NCBI GenBank assembly: GCA_964410725.1
Contig: CAYPID010000004.1
Location: forward strand, 1 to 64,000
DNA: 64,000 bases
Origin: CALAZP01 sp964410725
GTDB lineage: Bacteria > Bacteroidota > Bacteroidia > Chitinophagales > Saprospiraceae
Direction of reading: 5' to 3'
Shown in pieces: positions 51,501 to 60,433 of this stretch. Each line of letters starts with the position of its first letter. The first letter of the stretch is position 1. A program made the translations under genes and the position numbers. The notes under the pieces are model-generated. The model did no database searches and was not told the DNA's origin. It saw nothing but the letters and a program-made list of their open reading frames with translations.

Positions 51501-51768
51501 TAGTTTCTGCGTACAAAGAATTCAGGAAGGTAAATTAACCGCTAAGAAGGAAGGAAGAAGGTTGAATGAAAACGATGTTAAATCTGCTTGTCAAACAGCC
51601 TGTCCTACGGGAGCTATAGTATTTGGAGATGCCAATAATGAAGAAAGTGTGTTAGCTGAACGATTAAATCATCCACTGAATTACTTGGTTTTGGAAGAGA
51701 CCAATACAAGATCATCAGTGAGTTATTCAGCAAAAATTAATAATAAAGACGAAGCTTTAAACGCGTAA
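48505..51768 (+). CDS. actB: Alternative complex III subunit ActB (iron-sulfur, molybdopterin-oxidoreductase-like)
   Basis: The 1087-residue periplasmic subunit joins a molybdopterin-oxidoreductase-like region (about 75-750) to a C-terminal ferredoxin-type region with four cysteine clusters: CIGCGACQVACIAENN, CQHCDNAPCENVCPV, CIGTRYCANNCPY and CSFCVQRIQ/CQTACPTGA. A twin-arginine signal lies within the N-terminus (Arg52-Arg53-Asp-Phe-Leu-Lys57, followed by a hydrophobic stretch and Cys72), so the folded protein is exported by Tat; Cys72 might be lipidated, which is only a possibility. ActB of characterised complexes holds Fe-S clusters but no molybdopterin. It passes electrons from the quinol site in ActC to ActA. 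Confidence 0.95.
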   Translation: MDQKNEMKNDMVWVGLEQLTNDPEYTKSIEQEFSSQPSLAEQLVEKGTSANRRDFLKYLGFGLSAATVAASCEIPVKRAIPYVVKPDEIVPGVATYYASSFVQGGDYCPVLVKTRDGRPIKVEGNTLSSVTKGGTSARAQASVLSLYDNNRLQGPGKVTNGEIEFFNAKTDDAAGAWRMVDDAVKSKLSADASIKIVANTIMSPLTLKAVEDFSRAFPNTELVQYDAVSSSAMIQANEATFGVAGLPTYHFDQADVIVSFNADFLGTWISPVEFATQYSSKRKISKDLESAAMSHHIQVESHMSLTGSNADNRILVKPSEQGAAILALYNALAAQNGKERLNGPALNAETKAQIEKVAAKLLNATGVGLVVSGSNNKAEQILVNAINQMIGSYGSTITFDRVGHQRKGMDQSIQSLVKSMNSGAVDAVFFLDGANPAFDLPNSSDFAAGMSKVGLKVSLSGLPNETSLLCDFVAPTHHYLESWGDVEVYSGVFSLVQPTIAPLFATRQTEESLLVWSDSSFLTGTSDQPVFDYLKASWETMFDKQDTYASFQMFWDQTLHDGVFELPASNNINTNIAISVSGLGSKVTKPSQEGLEISFFETVNMGGGQYANNPWLQEMPDPINRCVWGNYLGVPVSWEGGNEFTSLNNLNGREFYGEADKVDVTVNSEPKEVTVVRQFGQMAGTVSLALGYGRTYTGKQGLALGNNVGTSVQSWLTIDGDGNTQYFATGVSVSESKAKEKDFACVQYHHSMGLKAVDPGSGETLNVDEKAAMTVGEGYQGGITERSIIYQSTLKEVKHLAEHITEKRGEAEKLNEHTLYPYDEYKENYYEQGHHWKMHVDLNACIGCGACQVACIAENNVPIVGKYEVSRHHEMTWLRIDRYFYGDFENPNVVYQPMLCQHCDNAPCENVCPVAATNHSSEGLNQMTYNRCIGTRYCANNCPYKVRRFNWLDYTTADLFPSNEYPVNEEELPFGADNLTRMVLNPDVTVRSRGVIEKCSFCVQRIQEGKLTAKKEGRRLNENDVKSACQTACPTGAIVFGDANNEESVLAERLNHPLNYLVLEETNTRSSVSYSAKINNKDEALNA

Positions 51769-51783
51769 AATAAATTGTAAAAA

Positions 51784-53202
51784 ATGAGTGCAGTCGTTTC
51801 TCCAATTAGAGAGCCGTTAATTACCGGTGGGAAAACCTACCATCAGATAACGGAAGATATTTGTTCTCCAACAGAGCGAGTCCCAAGCTTGTCCTGGATA
51901 ATAGCTTTTACTATTTCAGCTGGATTTTTGGGTCTTTATGTATTCTCTGTTTTTTGGACTATTTGGAAAGGTATAGGTTCCTGGAATTTGAATAGGACCA
52001 TTGGATGGGGTTGGGATATTACCAATTTCGTTTGGTGGGTAGGAATTGGTCATGCTGGGACGTTGATCTCTGCCATTTTATTGCTCTTTAGGCAAAAATG
52101 GCGTACAGGGGTAAACAGAGCTGCTGAAGCGATGACTATTTTCGCAGTAATTTGTGCCGGGCAGTTTCCTTTAATCCACATGGGTAGATTGTGGTTGGGA
52201 TTCTTCATTTTCCCTTACCCCAATACTAGAGGACCGTTATGGGTTAACTTCAACTCTCCCTTGTTGTGGGACGTATTTGCGATTTCAACTTATTTTACGG
52301 TTTCGCTTTTATTTTGGTATTCTGGGTTGGTTCCTGATTTTGCTACGGTAAGAGACCGAGCAAAGGGATTCCGGAAGAAAATTTATGGATTTCTATCCTT
52401 CGGATGGACTGGTTCCGCTAAGCATTGGCAGCGATTTGAAAGTTTGTCTTTAATCTTGGCTGGTTTGGCGACTCCACTTGTTCTTTCTGTGCATACTATT
52501 GTATCTTTTGACTTCGCTACCTCAGTAATTCCTGGGTGGCACACCACTATATTTCCTCCTTATTTTGTAGCCGGAGCTATTTTCTCTGGTTTCGCAATGG
52601 TACAGACGCTCATGGTCATTACCAGAAAGGTATTGAACTTGCAAGACTATATTACCTTGGGGCATATTGAGAGTATGAATAAAGTGATTCTCGCAACTGG
52701 TACTATTGTTGGAACCGCTTATTTGACCGAACTTTTTGTTGCCTGGTATTCTGGTTACATCTATGAACAATACGCCTTTTACAATAGAGTATTTGGGCCT
52801 TACTGGTGGGCATACGTAGGTATGATGAGTTGTAACTTATTGTCTCCTCAAATCTTTTGGTCGAAGAAGATTAGAAGAAGTATATTCTGGACGTTCGTAA
52901 TGTCCATATTTGTTAATATCGGTATGTGGTTTGAGCGATTTGTAATTATTGCCTCTACCTTGGCTAGAGATTACCTGCCAACAAGTTGGAGTTATTACGT
53001 TCCGACTTGGGTGGAAATTGGAATTTTCTTAGGCACCATCGGTTTGTTCTTTACCTTGTATTTGATTTTTGTAAGAACGGCACCAGTTGTTGCGGTAGCT
53101 GAGGTAAAGAGTATTTTGAAATCATCTGGAGATCAATACGTGATGGATGCGGATAAATACAAAGAAAAGGCTGTGGTAACAGAACATGCTGAAACTCATT
53201 AA
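51784..53202 (+). CDS. actC: Alternative complex III subunit ActC (NrfD-like, quinol-binding)
   Basis: The 472-residue NrfD/PsrC-type membrane protein has about ten helices. It carries the quinol-oxidising site near the periplasmic side in characterised complexes. Recognisable stretches are WDITNFVWWVGIGHAGTLISAILLLF, MGRLWLGFFIFPYPN and SVHTIVSFDFATSVIPGWHTTIFPPYFVAGAI. It is paralogous to ActF downstream. It follows actB by 15 nt and precedes actD by 26 nt, in the canonical order. Confidence 0.95.
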   Translation: MSAVVSPIREPLITGGKTYHQITEDICSPTERVPSLSWIIAFTISAGFLGLYVFSVFWTIWKGIGSWNLNRTIGWGWDITNFVWWVGIGHAGTLISAILLLFRQKWRTGVNRAAEAMTIFAVICAGQFPLIHMGRLWLGFFIFPYPNTRGPLWVNFNSPLLWDVFAISTYFTVSLLFWYSGLVPDFATVRDRAKGFRKKIYGFLSFGWTGSAKHWQRFESLSLILAGLATPLVLSVHTIVSFDFATSVIPGWHTTIFPPYFVAGAIFSGFAMVQTLMVITRKVLNLQDYITLGHIESMNKVILATGTIVGTAYLTELFVAWYSGYIYEQYAFYNRVFGPYWWAYVGMMSCNLLSPQIFWSKKIRRSIFWTFVMSIFVNIGMWFERFVIIASTLARDYLPTSWSYYVPTWVEIGIFLGTIGLFFTLYLIFVRTAPVVAVAEVKSILKSSGDQYVMDADKYKEKAVVTEHAETH

Positions 53203-53228
53203 AATAACTTTACAACTTCAATAATAAA

Positions 53229-53756
53229 ATGGAAGGACAAAAAGAAGTATTATTTGGTCTTTACAATGACGAAGAGATTTTAATGAAAGCTGTTCGTAAA
53301 GCCAAGGAAGATCATCTGGAAATTATGGATGTCTTTACGCCTTTTCCCGTGCATGGTTTGGATCACGAAATGGGATTATCTGAAAGTAGGTTGCATATAG
53401 CAGGTTTCTTCTATGGTGCTATTGGAACATTAACTGCTTTTCTTTTTATGACATGGGTCTTTACTCGAGATTGGCCTATTATTTTTGGAGGTAAACCTTA
53501 TTGGTCGGTTCCAGCATTCATTCCCATTACTTTTGAAGTTACTGTTTTGTTTGCTGCAATTGGAATGGTGGTTTCGTTTTTCACTGTTAATGGGTTAGGA
53601 CCTGGAACAGAAGCGATTACGCTAGATGATAGAATTACTGATGATAAGTTTTGTATTGCATTTGATACCAGTTCGCAAGACGAAAGCTTGAAAGAAAGGA
53701 TCAATCAGTTCTTTAGTTCAACAGGGGCTGAGGAGATTAATACAAAATCTATATAA
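53229..53756 (+). CDS. actD: Alternative complex III subunit ActD (DUF3341)
   Basis: The 175-residue product has an N-terminal soluble domain of about 60 residues (MEGQKEVLFGLYNDEEILMK) and two membrane helices (about 59-78 and 98-120), typical of the DUF3341 family. ActD is a structural membrane subunit of alternative complex III, with no cofactors. Its position between actC and actE is the standard one. The C-terminal soluble tail is short. Confidence 0.93.
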   Translation: MEGQKEVLFGLYNDEEILMKAVRKAKEDHLEIMDVFTPFPVHGLDHEMGLSESRLHIAGFFYGAIGTLTAFLFMTWVFTRDWPIIFGGKPYWSVPAFIPITFEVTVLFAAIGMVVSFFTVNGLGPGTEAITLDDRITDDKFCIAFDTSSQDESLKERINQFFSSTGAEEINTKSI

Positions 53757-53773
53757 AATTTAATTTTATAAAA

Positions 53774-54592
53774 ATGAATACTTCAAAATGGGCATTTTGT
53801 GCCGTGGCTTTTCCACTAGTTTTGGTTGGATGTCAACAAGTAGGGGTCAATTCGCCTGGTACTGAGTATATGCCAGATATGGCTCATTCGGTTGCTGTAG
53901 AAAGTAATGTGTACATCAATTATGACCATAACACTTGGAATGATGAAAGTGCTCTTTCATTAAAGGACTTATCTAATCCTAAATTACCTGTGAGGGGAAC
54001 TGTTCCTCGCGGATATGCAGGTGTTGCTGGTGCCAAAACTCCAGGAGAGCGTATGAAGAAGGAGGAATCCATCAGAGGAAGAAATGCTGTTAACGCGGTG
54101 GCGGTACCATTAAATGGTCATGTTCCTTATTACTATCAAGATACTGAGGATGAAAGGGTAAGGGCAACCAATGAAATTATTGAAAATCCTTATGCAATTA
54201 CCGAAGATGGATTAGCTAGAGGTAAAGAATTATACAATACTTTTTGTGGTATATGCCATGGAGAAAAGGGTGATGGCCTTGGATACTTAGTAAGAGATCC
54301 GAATCCCGCTACTGGTGATCCAGGTGGTGTTTATCCAGCTGCTCCGGCTAACTTCTTAGTAGGTGATTTAGCTACCGCTAGTAATGGTCGGTATTACCAT
54401 GCTATTATGTATGGTAAAAATGTAATGGGTGGTTATGCCGATAAACTATCTTTTGAGGAAAGATGGCAAGTGATACATTATATCAGGTCTTTACAAGCTG
54501 CTGATGTAAACGCTAATTACGATGAAATGGAAAATTCTTTAAATAAAGCATACGGAACACCAATGGCTGTTATTGAGCTTGGTGGGGAATAA
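53774..54592 (+). CDS. actE: Alternative complex III subunit ActE (monoheme cytochrome c lipoprotein)
   Basis: The 272-residue product starts with a lipoprotein signal peptide (lipobox LVGC, about residues 17-20), is anchored on the periplasmic face, and has one heme c site, Cys158-Gly-Ile-Cys-His162 (FCGICHGEKGDGLG), with a distal methionine probably in KNVMGGYADKL. It is the electron exit subunit, handing electrons to the oxidase or a soluble carrier. About 100 residues before the heme domain fit the extended N-terminus that wraps the complex in known structures. Confidence 0.94.
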   Translation: MNTSKWAFCAVAFPLVLVGCQQVGVNSPGTEYMPDMAHSVAVESNVYINYDHNTWNDESALSLKDLSNPKLPVRGTVPRGYAGVAGAKTPGERMKKEESIRGRNAVNAVAVPLNGHVPYYYQDTEDERVRATNEIIENPYAITEDGLARGKELYNTFCGICHGEKGDGLGYLVRDPNPATGDPGGVYPAAPANFLVGDLATASNGRYYHAIMYGKNVMGGYADKLSFEERWQVIHYIRSLQAADVNANYDEMENSLNKAYGTPMAVIELGGE

Positions 54593-54604
54593 AAATATCA
54601 TACA

Positions 54605-55873
54605 ATGAACCAATTTGTTTTTACATCACAAGCTAAAAAGGTATTAGGTGCCTTCATGGGACTCGGTGTGCTGTGTATGTTATTAACCTTTTTTGTAGCG
54701 GATGATGTGCTGCACAGTAGATTTTGGTCTAATTTTTTGCATAATTCAGTGTTTTTTACTGGAATAGCGTTTATCTCTCTCTTTATTATAAGTGCCTTCA
54801 CCACTGCTTGGGCTGGATGGTACACTCAAATTAAAAGAATTTGGGAGGCTTATTCACTATTTATGATTCCTGGATTATTACTAATGCTAGTCATCATAGC
54901 AGGTATTTGGTTACATGGGCATCATCTTTACCATTGGACTGACGCTGCTGCTTTGGAAGAAGATGAAATTCTTGCCCACAAATCATCTTTTCTAAATCCT
55001 GTCTGGTATACTTTAGGATCCTTAATAATTGTTGGAATATGGATCTTTTTTGCAAAGCGAATGAGATCTCTGTCTATTGACGAGGATCAATCTGGTGATA
55101 ATTCCTATCAGCACCACAAAAAATATAGAATTTGGTCTGCAGCCTTTCTTCCGGTCGCTGGTTTTTCCAGTGCTGCTATAGTTTGGTTATGGGTCATGTC
55201 CGTAGATGCACATTGGTATAGTACTTTATTTGCTTGGTATACTGCTGTTAGTTGGTTTGTTGCAGCTATGGCTTTAACCATAATTACTGTTTCTTTTTTA
55301 AAGTCTTTAGGTCATTTAGAAGGAATAACTGGAGAACATCTACACGATTTAGGCAAATTTTTATTTGCCTTCAGTATTTTCTGGACTTACTTATGGTTTT
55401 CTCAGTTTATGCTTATCTGGTACGGAAATGTTGGAGAGGAAACCGTTTATTTTCAAGAACGTCAAGAGAATTATCCAGTATTATTTTATGGAAATCTCTT
55501 CATTAATTTTGTCCTACCTTTTTTCGTACTGATGAGGAATGATACTAAGAGAAAATATGGTACCCTGATTTTTGTTTCCATTTTAGTCTTCTTTGGACAT
55601 TGGTGGGATTTCTTTCAGATGATTAAACCTGGTGTTTTACATACCACTCATGAGGCGCTTTCTCATTTGTCCACTGCTGTTGATCACGGCGGGGGAGACC
55701 ATCATGGCAGTTCTGCTGTTGCTGGTTTTACTTTACCAGGATTATTAGAAATTGGAACTATGCTGGGCTTTTTAGCTGGATTTATTTACGTGGTGTTTAA
55801 TCATTTATCAAAGGCTTCTTTGGTTCCTAAAAATGATCCCTATTTGGCAGAGAGTGTTCATCATCACGTTTAA
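54605..55873 (+). CDS. actF: Alternative complex III subunit ActF (NrfD-like)
   Basis: The 422-residue integral membrane protein is the second NrfD-like subunit, paralogous to ActC, with about ten helices. Stretches such as SVDAHWYSTLFAWYTAVSWFVAAMALT, FAFSIFWTYLWFSQFMLIWYGNVGEETVYF and FGHWWDFFQMI are typical of ActF. A His-rich patch near the C-terminus (DHGGGDHHGSSA) and a terminal HHHV could bind metal. It completes the ActA-F set; coxB begins 60 nt later. Confidence 0.94.
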   Translation: MNQFVFTSQAKKVLGAFMGLGVLCMLLTFFVADDVLHSRFWSNFLHNSVFFTGIAFISLFIISAFTTAWAGWYTQIKRIWEAYSLFMIPGLLLMLVIIAGIWLHGHHLYHWTDAAALEEDEILAHKSSFLNPVWYTLGSLIIVGIWIFFAKRMRSLSIDEDQSGDNSYQHHKKYRIWSAAFLPVAGFSSAAIVWLWVMSVDAHWYSTLFAWYTAVSWFVAAMALTIITVSFLKSLGHLEGITGEHLHDLGKFLFAFSIFWTYLWFSQFMLIWYGNVGEETVYFQERQENYPVLFYGNLFINFVLPFFVLMRNDTKRKYGTLIFVSILVFFGHWWDFFQMIKPGVLHTTHEALSHLSTAVDHGGGDHHGSSAVAGFTLPGLLEIGTMLGFLAGFIYVVFNHLSKASLVPKNDPYLAESVHHHV

Positions 55874-55933
55874 TTATTGAATGATTAAGCAAAAATTTGA
55901 TACGGTTGTTTTAACCTTATAAAAATCTAAAAA

Positions 55934-57013
55934 ATGACATTTATTCTGATTCTAATAAGTTTGGTTTTGATAGCTATAGTGGCTATTCAGATTGGAAAGG
56001 TTTCAGATTTAACCTCTAAAATAAGAGGTGAAGAAGAGGTGCAAGAAATCAACAATAAAAAACAAGGGTGGTACTCTTTCATTTTTATGTTTGTTTTCTT
56101 AGGTGGAGTAATCATCTCTGGAGCCTATTATCAAAACTATTTTTTAGGGTTTGGGCCCCACGTTCCTGCCTCCGCACATGGTGGAGAATTGGATAGCATG
56201 TTTAAGGTAACCTTATTGCTTACTGGAATTGTTTTTATCATCACCCATATTCTATTATTCTATTTTTCTTTCAAGTACAGTGGAAGCAGGAGTAAGAGAG
56301 CAGCTTTTGTTTCTCACGACAACAAATTAGAGTTGATTTGGACTGGTATTCCGGCAGTCGTTATGGCTTTTCTCGTTATCAAGGGTTTGGATGCTTGGAA
56401 TGATGTAATGGCAGATGTTTCTCCTGATGAGGAGTATATGGAAATCGAGGCTACAGGATATCAATTTGCTTGGATGTTGAGATATCCTGGTCCTGATGGT
56501 TTAATTGGTGAAAAGGATTTCCGGTTAATCAGTGGCAATAATCCTTTGGGTCAAAATTGGGAAGATGTCAAGAATTTGGACGATATTCATGTAGATGAGT
56601 TGGTTTTACCGGTAGGTAAGAAGGTAAGAGTCAGAATCACCTCCAGAGATGTATTACATAATTTCTATTTACCTCATTTTAGGGTAAAGATGGATGCTGT
56701 TCCCGGAATGCCTACTTATTTTGTTTTTACGCCTACAACGACCACAGAGGAATATAGACAGCAGTTGAAAGAATATGACGAATACAATGTTCCGGTTAAT
56801 CCAGAAGATCCCGAAAGTCCAATGCTTTGGGAAGATTTTAATTTTGAATTGGCTTGTGCAGAATTATGTGGTAAAGGCCATTTCAGTATGAGAAAAATTG
56901 TAAGAATTGTTCCACAAGCGGAGTATGATGCCTGGATTGCTGGTCAAGCTTCCTATTATGATGCAGCAGTAAAAGGTACCGATTCTGATCCCTATAAGAA
57001 TAGTGAATTATAG
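55934..57013 (+). CDS. coxB: Cytochrome c oxidase subunit II
   Basis: The 359-residue product carries the CuA centre that accepts electrons. It has a hydrophobic N-terminus and two further membrane helices (about 48-68 and 90-112), then a cupredoxin domain. CuA ligands are in LACAELCGKGHFSM: Cys308, Glu310 (backbone), Cys312, His316 and Met319, with the first His in LHNFYLPHF. EATGYQFAWMLRYPG is the aromatic stretch of subunit II. There is no C-terminal cytochrome c fusion, so electrons must arrive from ActE/ActA or a soluble cytochrome. coxA follows after 18 nt. Confidence 0.95.
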   Translation: MTFILILISLVLIAIVAIQIGKVSDLTSKIRGEEEVQEINNKKQGWYSFIFMFVFLGGVIISGAYYQNYFLGFGPHVPASAHGGELDSMFKVTLLLTGIVFIITHILLFYFSFKYSGSRSKRAAFVSHDNKLELIWTGIPAVVMAFLVIKGLDAWNDVMADVSPDEEYMEIEATGYQFAWMLRYPGPDGLIGEKDFRLISGNNPLGQNWEDVKNLDDIHVDELVLPVGKKVRVRITSRDVLHNFYLPHFRVKMDAVPGMPTYFVFTPTTTTEEYRQQLKEYDEYNVPVNPEDPESPMLWEDFNFELACAELCGKGHFSMRKIVRIVPQAEYDAWIAGQASYYDAAVKGTDSDPYKNSEL

Positions 57014-57031
57014 TAAATTAAATTTTCTAAA

Positions 57032-58900
57032 ATGGAAAAAGCAGTAATTCAAGAGTCTCCTCAGGTTAGTGAAATTGATTTGATTGAAAAAAATGGTTTT
57101 GATGATCATTTTCACGATCATCACCACGGAGATAAGTTTCAGTCTAATTTTATAACTACCTATATTTTTAGTCAAGACCATAAAATGATTGGGAAACAAT
57201 TCCTGATTACAGGTATGTTTTGGGCTATTATTGGTGGTTTAATGTCCTTGGTTTTTAGATTACAATTGGGTTTTCCTGAGGAAAGTTTGGCTTGGATCAA
57301 GCCTGTTCTTGGGAAATGGATTGTAATAAATGACGCTGGAGTGGGTACTTTAGCACCAGAGTTCTATTATGCTTTGGTAACGATGCACGGTACTATTTTG
57401 GTTTTCTTCGTACTTACAGCGGGATTATCTGGGACGTTCAGTAACTTGCTAATTCCTTTGCAGGTTGGAGCTAGAGATATGGCATCTCCTTTATTGAATA
57501 TGCTATCTTATTGGTTCTTTTTTCTGGCTGGGGTAATTATGTTTGTTTCCCTTTTCTTGAATACAGGACCTTTTGCAGGGGGATGGACTGCCTATCCACC
57601 TTTAAGTGCATTACCTATGGCCTCTAGTGGTTCAGGTACCGGTATGACGTTGTGGGTATTAAGTTTAGTTTTCTTCGTAGTCTCTGTTCTTCTTGGGGGA
57701 ATCAATTACATTACTACTGTATTAAACTTGAGGACTAAGGGAATGAGCATGTGGCGTTTGCCATTGACCATTTGGGCGTTCTTCATTACTGCTATTATTG
57801 GTTTGTTATCTTTCCCAGTATTGGTTTCTGCTTTTCTTTTAGTCATGTTTGACAGAGGTTTAGGGACTAGTTTCTTTTTGTCTGAGATTTTTATTGGGGG
57901 ACAGGCTTTAGATCATGTGGGAGGAAGTCCTGTTTTGTATCAACACCTTTTCTGGTTTTTAGGTCACCCTGAGGTTTACATCATTATCTTGCCTGCAATG
58001 GGAATCGTAAGTGAAGTTCTTTCAGTACATTCTCGAAAGCCAATTTTTGGATACAAGGCAATGGTATTTTCAATCCTAGCAATTGCTTTTCTATCTTTTA
58101 TAGTTTGGGCGCACCACATGTTTATGTCAGGTGTAAATCCATTTATCTCTAATATTTTTGTTTTATTTACTTTAATTATCGCTGTTCCATCTGCTGTAAA
58201 GGTATTTAACTGGATTGCTACCCTCTATAAAGGTAATATCCGGTTCAATCCTGCTAGTTTGTTTGGTATTGGTTTTGTGTCCATGTTTATTTCTGGAGGT
58301 TTAACCGGTATTTTCCTCGGAAATTCAGCTATTGATATTCAAATGCACGATACCTATTTCGTTGTTGCACACTTCCATATCGTTATGGGTGTGGCAGCTT
58401 TCTTCGGTATGTTCGCCGGTATTTACCACTGGTTTCCTAAGATGTATGGACGTTTTATGAGTGATACCTTAGGAAAGGTACACTTCTGGGGAACTATGAT
58501 TGGTGCCTATGCAGTATTTTGGCCTATGCACTACATTGGAATGGCCGGTGTACCTAGAAGATATTATAGATTTGATACTTTCGGCAGTTTTAGCCATTTT
58601 ACAGAATTAAATCAGTTCATTACTATTGCTGCTATTGTAACTTTTGGTTTCCAATTACTATTCGTTATCAACTTCTTCTACAGCATCTGGTATGGTAAGA
58701 AGATGACTACCAAGAATCCTTGGAAGGCTACTACTTTGGAGTGGACCACCCCTATTGAAACTGGACATGGGAATTGGCCAGGTAAACTTCCTGCGGTAGA
58801 GCGATGGGCGTATGACTATAGCAAGAACGAAGGTGCAGACTTCACACCTCAAATCGTTCCTTTGTCTGAAGCTGAAAAGGCAGATGTTAACCATCACTAA
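57032..58900 (+). CDS. coxA: Cytochrome c oxidase subunit I
   Basis: The 622-residue catalytic subunit reduces oxygen and pumps protons; about twelve membrane helices are expected. Heme a ligands are His119 (VTMHGTI) and His449 (AHFHIVMG); the heme a3 ligand is His447. CuB ligands are His312, with Tyr316 in GHPEVYIIILP as the cross-linked tyrosine, and His361-His362 (AHHMFMSG). The Glu314 of GHPEVY points to an A-type, D-channel heme-copper oxidase. The N-terminus has a His- and Asp-rich stretch (DDHFHDHHHGDK) before the first helix, which could chelate metal. It lies directly after coxB. Confidence 0.97.
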   Translation: MEKAVIQESPQVSEIDLIEKNGFDDHFHDHHHGDKFQSNFITTYIFSQDHKMIGKQFLITGMFWAIIGGLMSLVFRLQLGFPEESLAWIKPVLGKWIVINDAGVGTLAPEFYYALVTMHGTILVFFVLTAGLSGTFSNLLIPLQVGARDMASPLLNMLSYWFFFLAGVIMFVSLFLNTGPFAGGWTAYPPLSALPMASSGSGTGMTLWVLSLVFFVVSVLLGGINYITTVLNLRTKGMSMWRLPLTIWAFFITAIIGLLSFPVLVSAFLLVMFDRGLGTSFFLSEIFIGGQALDHVGGSPVLYQHLFWFLGHPEVYIIILPAMGIVSEVLSVHSRKPIFGYKAMVFSILAIAFLSFIVWAHHMFMSGVNPFISNIFVLFTLIIAVPSAVKVFNWIATLYKGNIRFNPASLFGIGFVSMFISGGLTGIFLGNSAIDIQMHDTYFVVAHFHIVMGVAAFFGMFAGIYHWFPKMYGRFMSDTLGKVHFWGTMIGAYAVFWPMHYIGMAGVPRRYYRFDTFGSFSHFTELNQFITIAAIVTFGFQLLFVINFFYSIWYGKKMTTKNPWKATTLEWTTPIETGHGNWPGKLPAVERWAYDYSKNEGADFTPQIVPLSEAEKADVNHH

Positions 58901-58922
58901 TTAGAAAGTATCAACACGAATA

Positions 58923-59822
58923 ATGAATAATAGAACACATATACAAAATAATAGCCTGACAAATTCTTGGTTAAAAGACTTGAGTCTTTTAATCAAGATG
59001 AGGCTAACTATTACGGTGGTGTTCAGTTCCCTTTTGGCATTTGTTATTGCTGTTGACGCCAATAATTTCAGTTATACTTCTTTACTACTGTTATCATTCG
59101 GTGGTTTTTTAATAACTGCCGCGGCCAATATTCTAAATCAAGTTTTAGAACGGTCTTATGATTCAAAAATGAAGAGGACCGCTAATCGTCCGTTAGCTGC
59201 TGGTAGAATGAAAGTAACAGACGCAGTTTTATTGGCTGGTATTTTTAGTTTACTTGGAATAGTTTCTTTGGCGTTGTTTAACCCTTTGACTTCTTTCTTG
59301 GGGACTTTTGCCTTAGTTAGCTACGCCTTTATTTACACTCCAATTAAGAGAATTTCTCCTGTAGCAGTTGCAGTGGGGGCGATTCCAGGCGCTTTACCTG
59401 TTCTTATTGGATGTGTTGCCGCAGAGGGTACGCTGACTTTTTTAGGGATGTCTTTATTTGCTTTTCAATTTTTATGGCAGTTTCCTCATTTTTGGTCTAT
59501 TGGATGGCTTGGTTTTGACGATTATTCTAATGCCGGATATAAGTTAATGCCTACTAATATAGATGGTCATATTGATCGACGAATTGGCTTCCAATCGGTA
59601 CTATACGTTTTATTTTTGTTTCCAGTCGGTATTATTCCTTATTATTTGGGGGTTTCTGGTTGGATATCTTTAATAGTCGTTTCTGTCATGACGGTGGTCT
59701 ATTTGTTCTTTGCCATACGTTTTAAAATTAAATTCAATCGGCAAAGTGCTATGGCGCTGATGTTTAGTTCTTTCTTTTACGTTCCCGTTTCCTTTATTGC
59801 ACTTTTATTGGATAAAATTTAA
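58923..59822 (+). CDS. cyoE: Protoheme IX farnesyltransferase
   Basis: The 299-residue UbiA-superfamily enzyme converts heme b to heme o, the precursor of heme a. It has about seven to nine membrane helices. The prenyl-diphosphate motif NILNQVLERSYDSKMKRTANRP contains the DxxxxD-type cluster, and the second motif is YSNAGYKLMP. It is placed within the oxidase genes (between subunit I and subunit III), consistent with heme supply to the oxidase. The alternative symbol is ctaB. Confidence 0.93.
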   Translation: MNNRTHIQNNSLTNSWLKDLSLLIKMRLTITVVFSSLLAFVIAVDANNFSYTSLLLLSFGGFLITAAANILNQVLERSYDSKMKRTANRPLAAGRMKVTDAVLLAGIFSLLGIVSLALFNPLTSFLGTFALVSYAFIYTPIKRISPVAVAVGAIPGALPVLIGCVAAEGTLTFLGMSLFAFQFLWQFPHFWSIGWLGFDDYSNAGYKLMPTNIDGHIDRRIGFQSVLYVLFLFPVGIIPYYLGVSGWISLIVVSVMTVVYLFFAIRFKIKFNRQSAMALMFSSFFYVPVSFIALLLDKI

Positions 59823-59833
59823 AGTAAAGCAAA

Positions 59834-60412
59834 ATGGATGTAGTGGCAAATAGTTCTTTTAGACAAAATAAAATACCTCCTGTATTATTCGCTCTTTGGG
59901 TGGCTTGTGCAAGTATAGGTATGATGTTCGCTGCATTTACAAGTGCATATATTGTGAGGCAAGGAGCAGGGAACTGGTTGGAATTTGCTATGCCTCAAAT
60001 TTTCTATGTGAGTGCAGTAGTTATGGTAATATCAAGTGCAGTTCTTCAATTTTCCTATTATGCCTTTAAAAGGGAAAATACATTAGGGTACCGATTAGGA
60101 TTAGTTTTGACTTTATTGTTGGGTTTTGTGTTTATTGGAACACAGTACCAAGGATGGTTAGACTTGGCATCCATTGGGGTAGAACTAACGACGAATCCTT
60201 CTGGATCTTTTGTCTATGTTATTTCTGGCATCCATGCTGCGCATGTATTAGGTGGAATTGGGATATTGATAGTTGCTTTGATACATGCTTTTTTATTGCC
60301 GCACAAGGTAAGTAATAAGCGTACCACCAGATTTCGTTTGACACTTACCTATTGGCATTTTGTAGATGCCCTTTGGTTATACTTATTATTCTTTTTTACA
60401 CTGTATAGATAA
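59834..60412 (+). CDS. Cytochrome c oxidase subunit III-like protein
   Basis: The 192-residue product has five membrane helices and the five-helix subunit III (heme-copper oxidase subunit III) fold. The C-terminal GIHAAHVLGGIGIL and YWHFVDALWLYLLFFF are diagnostic of the family. It is a shorter paralogue of the following gene. Such pairs are usual in Bacteroidota oxidase clusters; whether both sit in one enzyme is not known to me. It starts 11 nt after cyoE. Confidence 0.88.
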   Translation: MDVVANSSFRQNKIPPVLFALWVACASIGMMFAAFTSAYIVRQGAGNWLEFAMPQIFYVSAVVMVISSAVLQFSYYAFKRENTLGYRLGLVLTLLLGFVFIGTQYQGWLDLASIGVELTTNPSGSFVYVISGIHAAHVLGGIGILIVALIHAFLLPHKVSNKRTTRFRLTLTYWHFVDALWLYLLFFFTLYR

Positions 60413-60433
60413 TATATTTAAATACTTTTTGAT